Shown: positions 25,730 to 32,392, counted from the stretch's first letter. The stretch: DNA of 64,000 bases from Trinickia fusca (GCF_003628145.1 NZ_RBZV01000002.1:124001-188000), one strand, 5' to 3'. Notes: a model not told the origin generated them from the sequence alone. A program made the numbers and translations.

Positions 25730-26106
25730 GCGCCCACCGACACGGTTTGTTCGGACACTTGCGGGCCTTCGAACTTGACTTCGAACTTGGCGTTCTCGGT
25801 GTCGACTTCCTTCACTTCAGTGGTGGCCATGTTGCGGCCCGTCACGACCTTGCCGTTCGCGAGCTGCAGCACGACCGTCGCGTTGCGCATCGCGCTGAAG
25901 CTGGCGACGCTGAGGCTGGCGGCGTCACGGATCGACAACGTGATCGAGCCCGTGACCGGCGTCTCTTTCCAGCCGTGAAAGCCGTCCTGGCCGATCATGG
26001 CCTCGCGCTTGACGGTAGCCGGACTGTATTTAGCACTGCTTTCCAACTGATAGGTCGTACCGTTCACCGATACTTGGGCGATACCGGCAATCAGATTGCT
26101 GGACAT
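25726..26106 (-). CDS. phage tail tube protein (Mu gp40-like)
   Basis: A 126-residue protein of the Mu gpM/gp40 tail tube family. It starts MSSNLIAGIAQVSVNGTTYQ and carries the conserved REAMIGQDGFHGWKETPVTG block and the VVLQLANGKVVTGRNMATTE strand pair. It polymerises into the inner tube that the sheath drives through the envelope. Four bases overlap the chaperone gene, giving coupled translation. Confidence 0.92.
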   Translation of the reverse strand: MSSNLIAGIAQVSVNGTTYQLESSAKYSPATVKREAMIGQDGFHGWKETPVTGSITLSIRDAASLSVASFSAMRNATVVLQLANGKVVTGRNMATTEVKEVDTENAKFEVKFEGPQVSEQTVSVGA

Positions 26107-26126
26107 GCGTAATCTCCGAAATAACG

Positions 26127-26148
26127 AAAAGGCCGCCCGCAGGCGGCC
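26127..26148 (-). terminator. hairpin between sheath and tube genes
   Basis: Perfect 7-bp stem GGCCGCC/GGCGGCC with loop CGCA, followed on the minus strand by four U residues. It lies just after the sheath stop (26174) and before the tube start (26106). Probably a partial terminator, or a stem setting the mRNA level of sheath relative to downstream genes. Confidence 0.55.
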
Positions 26149-26173
26149 TCAATGCAATGAATGGCGATCCGGC

Positions 26174-27667
26174 TTACTGGAGTCGGAACTGAACGAGCGT
26201 CGCGAACGTGCGCATCTGGTTGACCGGCGTGCCGGGCCACAGAACGTCGACGCGATTCGGGTTCGTCTGGTTCTTGTTCACGACGAGCGCCTGCGCGAAG
26301 GCCGCGCTGTTCTGCACATAACCGGCCGCCTCGCGCTCCTGATACAGCGCAATGATGTCGGCCTGAATCATGGCCGGCGTGACGAGACCCGAATTCGCGG
26401 CGGGACGCGTGCCGTTGTTCGCGAGCTTGCAGCGCGCGTACTTCGACGACAGCATCGCCTGCAGCGTACGAATCTCGAGCATCAGCTGGAACATCGTCTC
26501 GACTTCGAGGTAGCTGTTGTCGGGCACGCCCTGAGCATTCAACTGATACGTCGTGACGACGTTCTCGGTCAGCACGGTACCGTCCTGCTGCACGAGGAAC
26601 GTCGAAATGCCGTCGTACAGCAGCGTCTCGCGCTGGTTGGCCAGGAACTGCGACTGAATGGGCGGCGCCAGCACGCCGCGAAGCGGCAGATATTGGAGCG
26701 GCACGCCAGGATCGGCACGCACGCTGACCGCTGCCTGTGCACCGAGCGCCGCTGCCCAGAGCCAGCTCGGCGTCGGGCTGCCGGAGAAGCCCATGACCGT
26801 CTGATGCTGGTTGTTCTGCGCGAGGCCCAACGTCGTCTGCGCCGCGAACGTACCCGCATAGGCCATGAACACGTGGCCGTACAGCTGCGACGACCAGCTC
26901 CACCGGCCCGTCTGGTCGTTGAGGAACTGTTGCAGCGAGGTGAGCGACGCGGCATCGGTGTACGGCGACACGATGAAGTCGAACGTCATGTTGCCCAGAT
27001 TACCGAGCGCCGTCGCCAGCGACGGATTCGTCGCCCCACCCGACATGGCCGTGATCGTGTAGGTCAGGCCCGCCGGCGTCGATTCGCCGGCCTTCGTGCC
27101 GTAGTAGTTGAAGCGGATGTCGATTTCGTTGCCGCACAGGCCCTTGTGCAAGGCCGTCAGCGTGACGGTGTTCGTCGCACCCGTGGCCACCGCAGCGGTT
27201 ACCGGCATCGTCGGCACGAGCGCAATCGCCGCAGCAACGGCCGTCGCAATCGCAGCCGTCGTTTCGCCGGCCGTGACCGGCACCGTCACGAGCTGGCCCG
27301 CGATGTACAGCGACAGCGTGCCGTTGGCCGTCGGCGCTTGCGTGAACGCGATCGAACCGGCTGCCGCCGTTGCACCCGTGGCATCGGCGAGCGGCAGATA
27401 CCAGACTTCGCCGAAGCTGTCGTTCAGGCGATAAGCCGCCGTCATCGTCGCCAGCATCGAACCCGCGCCGCCTTGCAGCGTCGCATCGCCGACACCGCCC
27501 GAGATCAGCGGAACGTTGGGCGTCGCCACGCCTGCGGCCGTGATCTGGCCGATGATCAGCGCGCGCTGATTAGCTTGCGCCGTGTTGGCCTGCGAGTTGT
27601 CGAGCTCGAAGAACGAGCCCGGCAGACGCAGGCCGGCCGGCGTGACTTTGAACGGAATCGTACTCAT
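26174..27667 (-). CDS. tail sheath protein (Mu gp39 / gpL-like)
   Basis: A 497-residue contractile sheath subunit starting MSTIPFKVTPAGLRLPGSF, the standard start of Mu gpL-type sheaths. FELDNSQANTAQANQRALIIG and the C-terminal segment with NPNRVDVLWPGTPVNQMRTF are conserved in this family. Presence of a sheath and a tube without capsid genes makes this a contractile bacteriocin-type particle. The start overlaps the gp38-like stop by 4 bp. Confidence 0.95.
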   Translation of the reverse strand: MSTIPFKVTPAGLRLPGSFFELDNSQANTAQANQRALIIGQITAAGVATPNVPLISGGVGDATLQGGAGSMLATMTAAYRLNDSFGEVWYLPLADATGATAAAGSIAFTQAPTANGTLSLYIAGQLVTVPVTAGETTAAIATAVAAAIALVPTMPVTAAVATGATNTVTLTALHKGLCGNEIDIRFNYYGTKAGESTPAGLTYTITAMSGGATNPSLATALGNLGNMTFDFIVSPYTDAASLTSLQQFLNDQTGRWSWSSQLYGHVFMAYAGTFAAQTTLGLAQNNQHQTVMGFSGSPTPSWLWAAALGAQAAVSVRADPGVPLQYLPLRGVLAPPIQSQFLANQRETLLYDGISTFLVQQDGTVLTENVVTTYQLNAQGVPDNSYLEVETMFQLMLEIRTLQAMLSSKYARCKLANNGTRPAANSGLVTPAMIQADIIALYQEREAAGYVQNSAAFAQALVVNKNQTNPNRVDVLWPGTPVNQMRTFATLVQFRLQ

Positions 27668-27843
27668 GCGTGATCACCTTCCTTGGCGGGAGCGGCTTCG
27701 GTCGTCACGAGAACGACGTCGCCGTCATTGAGAAGCTTGGTCCAGAAAATGTCGCCATCGGGAACGTCGATGCCGTCCACGGACAACAATTGCTTGTCGG
27801 CCGGGTTCCTGACGCTCAGGCCCGGCGCAGGTTTGATGCGCAT
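27664..27843 (-). CDS. DUF2635-type small tail protein (Mu gp38-like), 59 aa
   Basis: Translated by eye from the ATG at 27841-27843 to a TGA at 27664-27666. The product is 59 residues, begins MRIKPAPGLSVRNPADKQLL and contains VPDGDIFWTKLLNDGDVV. This pattern (MkVkPApGl-VRdP..-LLp--G..Vp-..fW.rrl.dGDVv) is the DUF2635 family, found directly before the sheath gene in Mu-like phages. Its stop overlaps the sheath start (ATGA). Function unknown. Confidence 0.88.
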   Translation of the reverse strand: MRIKPAPGLSVRNPADKQLLSVDGIDVPDGDIFWTKLLNDGDVVLVTTEAAPAKEGDHA

Positions 27844-27852
27844 GCTTCACTC

Positions 27853-28425
27853 CTAAGAAGTGGAGGTTGGAAAACTGATCGAGAAACCGGGTGCGACGGT
27901 TCCTGCGGGTTGCTGCACTCCGGCATTGAACCCAGCGAGTGGGGTGCTCGGAATCGGGTAGAAATCGGCCGGACTTTGCGTAAACTCGATCGCGAAATTC
28001 ATCGTCAACTGAGCCGTCGGCAACGAGCCAGCCGAGCTCGTGGTGAACTGGGAATCCACCGACAGAAACTGCTGAACGCGCTGCCCGCCGTTCGGATCGG
28101 CCCACACGGCGGGGTTGTTGATCAGCGCCGTTTCGATCTGCGCCTTGATTTTTTCGGCGGCGGCGAGCGCCACGCCGAGGCCCGCATTGCCCGTCTGCGT
28201 GGGCGATTGCGTGCAGGCGATGATCTGCACCATCGTCGTCACGGTGAACAACGGCGCATAGCGGCCCTGCGAGACCTTGCGCTCGCTCGGCGCACTGACC
28301 AGCACGACCGGATAGCTGCTCGGCGTACTCGGCCAGTCGAACGGCGAATAGACAGCCGAGCCGGCGTCGGTGGCGCCCGTCAACGCGGCGACGACCGCCT
28401 GGCGAATATCGGCGGATGTCGTCAT
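27853..28425 (-). CDS. Mu gp37-like tail terminator/completion protein
   Basis: A 190-residue protein, first structural gene of the tail operon. It starts MTTSADIRQAVVAALTGATD; the middle part IKAQIETALINNPAVWADPNGGQRVQQFLSV fits the position and size of Mu gp37 (gpK). That protein caps the tail end and, in a whole phage, meets the neck. Presence of this cap with no neck or head gene before it marks the cut point between tail and head modules. Family call by synteny and weak motif similarity. Confidence 0.65.
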   Translation of the reverse strand: MTTSADIRQAVVAALTGATDAGSAVYSPFDWPSTPSSYPVVLVSAPSERKVSQGRYAPLFTVTTMVQIIACTQSPTQTGNAGLGVALAAAEKIKAQIETALINNPAVWADPNGGQRVQQFLSVDSQFTTSSAGSLPTAQLTMNFAIEFTQSPADFYPIPSTPLAGFNAGVQQPAGTVAPGFSISFPTSTS

Positions 28426-28545
28426 GTCTGGCTCTTTTCAATAGGAGTACGAACGGTATGGCTCATGACGCATATCCCCTCATAGATGTCGATCGGCAGA
28501 AGCGTCCATATCGTGACGCCGCACGATTGGCTGCCCCATAACGCA

Positions 28546-28576
28546 AAAGCCCGCCGTCTTTCGACTGGCGGGCTTT
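28546..28576 (-). terminator. leader hairpin 3 (tail-proximal)
   Basis: Perfect 10-bp stem AAAGCCCGCC/GGCGGGCTTT with an 11-base loop GTCTTTCGACT. On the minus strand the stem ends in a short U-run. Nearly the same loop sequence as leader hairpin 1. Confidence 0.65.
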
Positions 28577-28708
28577 GGTTGGGCGCAACGGCTCGGAAAT
28601 CAATGTAACCGCGTCGCCCCGATTTCACAACGTATCGATTCTCGATCGCGCCGCGCATGCTCTCATCCTTCAAGCGTTAGAAGCATGCGTTGGCATGTAA
28701 ACGGAAAA

Positions 28709-28735
28709 GGCCCACCGTCTTGCGAGCGGTGGGCC
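28709..28735 (-). terminator. leader hairpin 2
   Basis: Perfect 9-bp stem GGCCCACCG/CGGTGGGCC with loop TCTTGCGAG, bounded by an A-run at 28705-28708 that gives four U residues on the minus strand. Confidence 0.6.
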
Positions 28736-28850
28736 ATTCGTTTTGCAGATGCAGTGATCCGAGTCGTTACTGTAGCGCAGTGGCTCGCGTCACAGCAAGG
28801 TATCCATCCTTACCTCACCACACCGAACGACTGCTCTCATATATAGCGCA

Positions 28851-28879
28851 AAGCCCGCTGTCTTTCGACAAGCGGGCTT
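28851..28879 (-). terminator. leader hairpin 1 (regulator-proximal)
   Basis: Perfect 9-bp stem AAGCCCGCT/AGCGGGCTT with loop GTCTTTCGACA, sharing the GTCTTTCGAC loop with hairpin 3. It is located about 115 bp after the stop of the antiterminator-like gene. Confidence 0.65.
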
Positions 28880-28993
28880 CTTGTAACGCAGCGGCATGAG
28901 CAACACTTTAATGAATGATGGCATCGTCAAGCAAGGTACCCATCTCGGCGACGCCCTCCTCTTCGCACATGCGGCAAATGCGGCTCATTCGGC

Positions 28994-29398
28994 TCACGCC
29001 GCGCACACCTGCTCCTGCAGTCGCAACAGGCCGCGGGCAGCGAACATCGGCAGCAGGCGCGCCTTGGCCGCCTGATAAACGGCATGCTGCTCGCCGGCAC
29101 GCGCGCTGCGCCAGACCGAGCTCCCGCATTCCTTGTTGCGCATACTCACCGAGATGGCCGCACGCGCCTCGATCGGCAACGCATCGACGCACATCTGCAC
29201 CTGCTCCGATTGACGATCGTCGAGCGTCGCGTAGGCATCTTCCTCGTCGTCTTCGCCGTAGGGCGTTTCATAGCCGCGGCAGGAGCCGTCCTCGGTGTGA
29301 TAGTAGTGTGCAAGGATCTCCGCCTGCGACTGACGGATTTGCCACCGATACCACATCGACAGCAATGCCTCGATCTGTTCGCTTTGTTCACGCGTCAT
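28994..29398 (-). CDS. putative antiterminator Q-like late regulator
   Basis: A 134-residue soluble protein, start ATG at 29396-29398 with GAGAGGGA upstream. It begins MTREQSEQIEALLSMWYRWQI and later has VDALPIEARAAISVSMRN, then SVWRSARAGEQHAVYQAAKARLL. This layout (a WxRWQ-like N-terminal part, then a sigma-like helical part with a WR..R..Y..A...L pattern) resembles small phage antitermination Q / DUF1133-type proteins. Last gene of the early regulator set and directly upstream of a leader with three terminator-like hairpins, which fits an antiterminator. The family call is from pattern and place only. Confidence 0.5.
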   Translation of the reverse strand: MTREQSEQIEALLSMWYRWQIRQSQAEILAHYYHTEDGSCRGYETPYGEDDEEDAYATLDDRQSEQVQMCVDALPIEARAAISVSMRNKECGSSVWRSARAGEQHAVYQAAKARLLPMFAARGLLRLQEQVCAA

Positions 29399-29437
29399 AG
29401 CCGGTCCCTCTCTTAGTGTTCGTATCGATGTGTCGCG

Positions 29438-29836
29438 TCAAGCTGCCGCTTCGAGCAGCCACGCCTCGTCTTCGCACTCACGCTCGTATTCGCGTTCGCT
29501 GCAACCCAGGCGCACCATGTCGAACAAGATCCGTTCCAGTTCGCCGCGCTTGATGGCCGCGGGTGCCCATGTCTTCGCCTTCGCTTCGGGCCGAGCGCGC
29601 GGCATGCATTCGACCGAGGGCGGAAACGACTTGCCCGTCAGCGTGAACGTCGACGAATAGTCGCCCTCGCGCTTCACATAGCCGTTGCGCTCGAGCTGCG
29701 CGAGCGTCTTCTTGACCGTGACGTAGATGCTGCCGAGCCCCTCCGACACCTGCCGGCGCGTCGCGCCGGGGTGCGCCAGCAAGAACTCGCAGATGCGCCG
29801 CGAGCCGAACTGCATGCGATGGTCGACGACGCTCAT
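29438..29836 (-). CDS. winged-helix regulator of the tailocin early operon
   Basis: A 132-residue protein starting MSVVDHRMQFGSRRICEFLL at 29834-29836, with AAGGAGG upstream. Residues 15-65 read as a winged helix-turn-helix (ICEFLLAHPGATRRQVSEGL, then a VKKTLAQLERNGYVKREG wing), as in MarR/GntR-like domains. The C-terminal part contains ERILFDMVRLGCSEREYERE, a second helical segment. The start overlaps the stop of the preceding winged-helix gene (ATGA), so the two are made together. Target unknown; probably acts on tailocin promoters. Confidence 0.7.
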   Translation of the reverse strand: MSVVDHRMQFGSRRICEFLLAHPGATRRQVSEGLGSIYVTVKKTLAQLERNGYVKREGDYSSTFTLTGKSFPPSVECMPRARPEAKAKTWAPAAIKRGELERILFDMVRLGCSEREYERECEDEAWLLEAAA

Positions 29837-30144
29837 TGGGCCTCCTTGAGCGGCAGCCCCAGCAGCTGCTGACGGCTCTGCGTCGCGAGATCCTTGCGCG
29901 CCGAACGCACGACGAGATGGCCCATATCGAGCAGTTCGCGCACGCGGCCGCACACGCTCGAGAGTTTCAGATGCGTGAGCGACGCGACGTCTTCGCGTGT
30001 ATACAGCTGGTCGCGGTCGGTAAAGCAGTTCATCACGAGCTGCTGGGTGTAGCACAGCTTCGTGGGCGTCATCGCGTCATGCGCTTCGTATTGCGTCTTC
30101 GTCATACGGCGCGAAACGCCGCGGCTGGTGATTTGTTGTTGCAC
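29833..30144 (-). CDS. small winged-helix protein, first gene of early operon
   Basis: A 103-residue protein whose best start is the GTG at 30142-30144, preceded by AGAGAGG. Another GTG (30171) and an ATG further in also exist. The core YTREDVASLTHLKLSSVCGRVRELLDMGHLVV is a winged helix-turn-helix. It is the first minus-strand gene after the promoter/operator region and so the most immediately repressed one. It overlaps the second winged-helix gene by 4 bp. Confidence 0.7.
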   Translation of the reverse strand: MQQQITSRGVSRRMTKTQYEAHDAMTPTKLCYTQQLVMNCFTDRDQLYTREDVASLTHLKLSSVCGRVRELLDMGHLVVRSARKDLATQSRQQLLGLPLKEAQ

Positions 30145-30390
30145 AATGACCTCTCTCTCAAAGGCCGACACCGCACGAATAAGCGCTCAAATCGCGGGGT
30201 CGAGTAGGTTCCCGGTCGTCGACTCCATATCGAGACCGTCCTTCATGTTTTTTGATTCGGTGTACTAATTTCATGCCGGGCACATCGAGCAATCAAGCCG
30301 ACTTGAACGGCGCCTGAATCAGCGTCAGAGCATCGAACGATCCCGCCGCTTCGCGTCGGGTGGCCCGATCGCCGCCTTGACCTCCCACCT

Positions 30391-30415
30391 CCCCCGCAGG
30401 CTGTAGCTGCGGGGG
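30391..30415. other. strong 9-bp inverted repeat in the early leader
   Basis: CCCCCGCAG/CTGCGGGGG with a 7-base loop, perfect pairing. On the minus strand it would be about 50 bases into the early transcript. No U-run follows, so it is not a normal terminator. It could be a binding site, an mRNA-stability stem or the loading point of the proposed antiterminator. Confidence 0.55.
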
Positions 30416-30462
30416 ACTCCACGGCGGGCGTTAGAGCGGGTAAGAAGTGCGTCCATGGGTGT

Positions 30463-30491
30463 ATTTAAGCACGCTTACTTTGAACAGTCAA
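30463..30491 (-). promoter_or_regulatory. putative early promoter of the tailocin regulators
   Basis: On the minus strand TTGACT (30491-30486), a 17-bp spacer and TTAAAT (30468-30463). The -10 box overlaps operator site 1 and the -35 box overlaps operator site 2. A repressor bound to these sites would block RNA polymerase. Confidence 0.65.
30465..30478. promoter_or_regulatory. operator-like palindrome 1
   Basis: TTAAGCACGCTTAC, one mismatch from the pattern TTAAGC-NN-GCTTAA seen at site 3. Overlaps the -10 box of the early promoter. Confidence 0.65.
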
Positions 30492-30501
30492 GCATACTTA
30501 A
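30488..30501. promoter_or_regulatory. operator-like palindrome 2
   Basis: TCAAGCATACTTAA, two mismatches from TTAAGC-NN-GCTTAA. Its centre lies 23 bp from site 1 and 25 bp from site 3. Overlaps the -35 box of the early promoter. Confidence 0.55.
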
Positions 30502-30512
30502 TTCAAAACAAG

Positions 30513-30526
30513 TTAAGCTCGCTTAA
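30513..30526. promoter_or_regulatory. operator-like palindrome 3, touching the repressor start codon
   Basis: TTAAGCTCGCTTAA with perfect arms around TC. The last base is directly before the repressor ATG (30527), so bound repressor would cover its own start site and give negative autoregulation. Confidence 0.7.
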
Positions 30527-30922
30527 ATGAAGATGTTCGTGGACAGATTGATGGCTGCGGTGGCCGCGTACGAAAGCGCGACCGGGCGCAAGCTACTGAA
30601 GAAGGAACTCGCGGAGGCGGCCGGCGTGTCGTCGGCCGCTGTCAGCCTTTGGTACAAGGGCACGACGCAAAGCCTGAAGGCCGATCCGGTCCTGCGTCTG
30701 GCCAATTTCCTCGGGGTGCGCGCCGAATGGCTCAGCGAGGGCCGCGGCCCGATGAAGGACGACGAGCTCGCGGACTTCTTCGGCGAACCCACGCCCTACC
30801 AAAAGAAATACGAGCGGGCATCGAAAGCGGTCCAGGCCGCCGCCGATGCACTGTTGGACCTGCCTGCAGAAAAACAACGTGAAGCAGTCAACTACATCGA
30901 ATACCTGGCAAACAAGCGCTGA
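30527..30922 (+). CDS. Cro/CI-type repressor without peptidase domain
   Basis: A 131-residue DNA-binding protein. The N-terminal XRE helix-turn-helix (about 18-62) is clear: KKELAEAAGVSSAAVSLWYKG, then VLRLANFLGVRAEWLSEGRG. The C-terminal half is a short helical tail (about 95-131) likely used for dimerisation. It has no LexA/S24 self-cleavage domain, so RecA-stimulated cleavage of this protein is not expected. It starts directly at the end of operator 3 with no ribosome site in between; ATGs at 30527 and 30533 are both possible, and the mRNA may be leaderless. It is the likely master repressor of the early promoter. Confidence 0.82.
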   Translation: MKMFVDRLMAAVAAYESATGRKLLKKELAEAAGVSSAAVSLWYKGTTQSLKADPVLRLANFLGVRAEWLSEGRGPMKDDELADFFGEPTPYQKKYERASKAVQAAADALLDLPAEKQREAVNYIEYLANKR

Positions 30923-30938
30923 GCCCCATTTAACCCCT

Positions 30939-31376
30939 CTGTTTCCGCCCGGCTTTCATCGTCTCGACCAGTCCGCTCTGTTCAACCGCACGGTGGCGGC
31001 ATTTCCGCTGTCGAGCCGGAGGCAGATGATCTGGGACGGCTTCCTGCGCTTTTCCGACGATCTGGCGCGCTGGCCCGTTACAGGGGAAATCTGGCTTGAC
31101 GGATCGTTCACGACGAATAAAGTCGACCCTGACGATGCCGACCTCGTCATCCTGTTCGATCGGGAGCCGCTGCTGCAAATGACGCCGCAGGGGCGCGGCG
31201 AGCTCAAGAGCTGGCTGAGCAGCAAGCCGTTCCTGAAAGCGAATTATCATTGCGACGTTTATTACATTGCTTCGGAGAACGTAGATCGGTGCGACTACTG
31301 GTCTCGTTGGTACGGGCATTGCGAAGATCGAAGGACCCCGAAGGGCATCCCGATCATGAGGATCCATCATGGCTAA
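30939..31376 (+). CDS. DUF6932-like nucleotidyltransferase-fold protein
   Basis: A protein of about 145 residues. The segment with FPPGFHR at the start, then WLDGSFTTNKVDPDDADLVI, has the G-S-x(9)-D-x-D core of polymerase-beta-type nucleotidyltransferases as seen in DUF6932 proteins. No ATG lies in the conserved N-terminal part; the first plausible start is a CTG at 30939. An internal ATG (31027) would remove the conserved N-terminus. It sits 16 bp after the repressor stop and overlaps the next gene by 8 bp, so it belongs to the repressor operon. Substrate unknown. A toxin- or defence-like role is possible because many such domains modify tRNA or proteins. Confidence 0.6.
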   Translation: MFPPGFHRLDQSALFNRTVAAFPLSSRRQMIWDGFLRFSDDLARWPVTGEIWLDGSFTTNKVDPDDADLVILFDREPLLQMTPQGRGELKSWLSSKPFLKANYHCDVYYIASENVDRCDYWSRWYGHCEDRRTPKGIPIMRIHHG

Positions 31377-32343
31377 CGCGCAGGATCTCGAGCGACAACT
31401 CGCTGCCGCGCGCGAGCAACTCGAAAACGAACGACAGCGCAGCACCCAAGACGAGCTCGGCGATTTCTTCGTGAGCCCGCTGGCCGCGCACGTCAACGAA
31501 CTGGAGCGCGCGCTCGCGCGGGCGCGCGCAACCGAACGCGTCGAAGTGTTCCAATGGCGACTGTTCGGCGAGAAGGTCAATCGCGGCAGCATTCCGTTGA
31601 AGCTGCTCGCACGGCTGGCCGGCCCGCTCAACGACTGGATCGCCGCTGCCGCCCATCGCAGCCGCTATGGTGCCGACAAGAAGCGCGGCATCGCGCAGGA
31701 CGTCGCCGACGAGATCGACTTCCGGCTCCAGGGCCTCGCGCCGGGCTCGACGCGCCTTTATTTCACGGGCAACACGCACCCCGATCTGGCGGGCGAATCA
31801 CTGCTGGCCGATACGCTCATCAAGCAGTTCAAGCTGCTCAACGCGAAGACCCCGGACGAGTTCTACGAGCAGTTGCACGACGTCGGCCTGAAATCGGCCA
31901 AGAAGCTCGGCGAACTACTCGATATCCTCGAGGACGAGGGGCTGGCCGTCGAGTTCACGTGGGATGTGCCCGACCGCGATTGGATCTGGCAAGGCCGCGT
32001 CGACGAGATCGTGCGCGTGCGCAGCTTGCTGACGGGCGCCGACGACATGCAGTGGTCGCATATTCGCGTGGAAGGCTCCGTGGCGCTGCTCAGCGAGGAT
32101 GGCCGGCTCGATATCCATGCCGACAGCCTCGGCCGGAAGATCAAGATCAAGTTCACGCCGGCGCAATACCATTTGATCCAGTCGCTACGCATGGCCGATC
32201 GTGTCTCGCTCGATGTCGAGGCCGCACGCTATTTCAGTCCCGCCGGGGACGGCATGATCGAAAAGTACTCGCTGATCGGCGTGGCAGGGGGCGATTCGCC
32301 CCAGCCGTCGCTGGACCTCGACGACAACGACGAAGATTCGTAG
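31369..32343 (+). CDS. coiled-coil protein of the repressor operon, unknown function
   Basis: A 324-residue soluble protein. The N-terminus (about 4-65) is a charged coiled coil (DLERQLAAAREQLENERQRS and on to NELERALARARA), followed by an alpha/beta region with LYFTGNTHPDLAG and a C-terminal part ending in the acidic tail SLDLDDNDEDS. No family recognised. Its start overlaps the stop of the nucleotidyltransferase-like gene, so the two probably work together. It is the last gene of the operon, before a clear terminator. Confidence 0.75.
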   Translation: MANAQDLERQLAAAREQLENERQRSTQDELGDFFVSPLAAHVNELERALARARATERVEVFQWRLFGEKVNRGSIPLKLLARLAGPLNDWIAAAAHRSRYGADKKRGIAQDVADEIDFRLQGLAPGSTRLYFTGNTHPDLAGESLLADTLIKQFKLLNAKTPDEFYEQLHDVGLKSAKKLGELLDILEDEGLAVEFTWDVPDRDWIWQGRVDEIVRVRSLLTGADDMQWSHIRVEGSVALLSEDGRLDIHADSLGRKIKIKFTPAQYHLIQSLRMADRVSLDVEAARYFSPAGDGMIEKYSLIGVAGGDSPQPSLDLDDNDEDS

Positions 32344-32367
32344 TCTCCATCCCTGCTCATCGATATC

Positions 32368-32392
32368 AGGCCCGCCTCGCGCGGGCCTTTCT
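32368..32392 (+). terminator. intrinsic terminator of the repressor operon
   Basis: Perfect 8-bp stem AGGCCCGC/GCGGGCCT with loop CTCGC, followed by TTCTT. Located 25 bp after the coiled-coil gene and before the convergent LysR gene. Confidence 0.75.

Larger units (their letters stand above)
28426..28993. other. 568-bp leader of the tail operon with three hairpins
   Basis: No believable gene. An 83-codon frame at 28422-28673 runs straight through the first hairpin and is rejected. The region holds three strong hairpins at 28546-28576, 28709-28735 and 28851-28879, spaced about 142-163 bp apart. It lies between the antiterminator-like gene and the first tail gene, so the tail-operon promoter or control region must be here or upstream of it. 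Confidence 0.7.
30145..30526. promoter_or_regulatory. tailocin switch region
   Basis: About 380 bp between the early operon (minus) and the repressor gene (plus). It contains a perfect 9-bp inverted repeat (30391-30415), a minus-strand sigma-70-like promoter (30463-30491) and three operator-like palindromes (30465-30478, 30488-30501, 30513-30526). The part from 30145 to 30390 has no gene I can support. Confidence 0.75.
11328..32343 (-). other. Mu-like tailocin (R-type bacteriocin) locus
   Basis: A block of phage-tail genes: regulators, tail terminator, sheath, tube, chaperone, tape measure, baseplate, fibres and lysis genes, in the order of phage Mu genes gp37 to gp50. No gene for a portal, terminase, capsid, scaffold, transposase or integrase was found in it or beside it. 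Both sides are LysR genes that converge on the block. It is therefore a contractile tail-like particle locus and not a whole prophage. Mu-like tailocins are known in Burkholderia (for example BceTMilo). The repressor side (30527-32343) is transcribed the other way. Confidence 0.85.

Noticed and set aside
28422-28673. 83-codon frame before the first tail gene
   Set aside because: It reads through a perfect 10-bp terminator-like hairpin and has no ribosome site; better explained as leader.
11328-32343. Complete Mu-like prophage
   Set aside because: Transposase genes A/B, portal, terminase and capsid genes are absent, and no flanking Mu end repeats were recognised.
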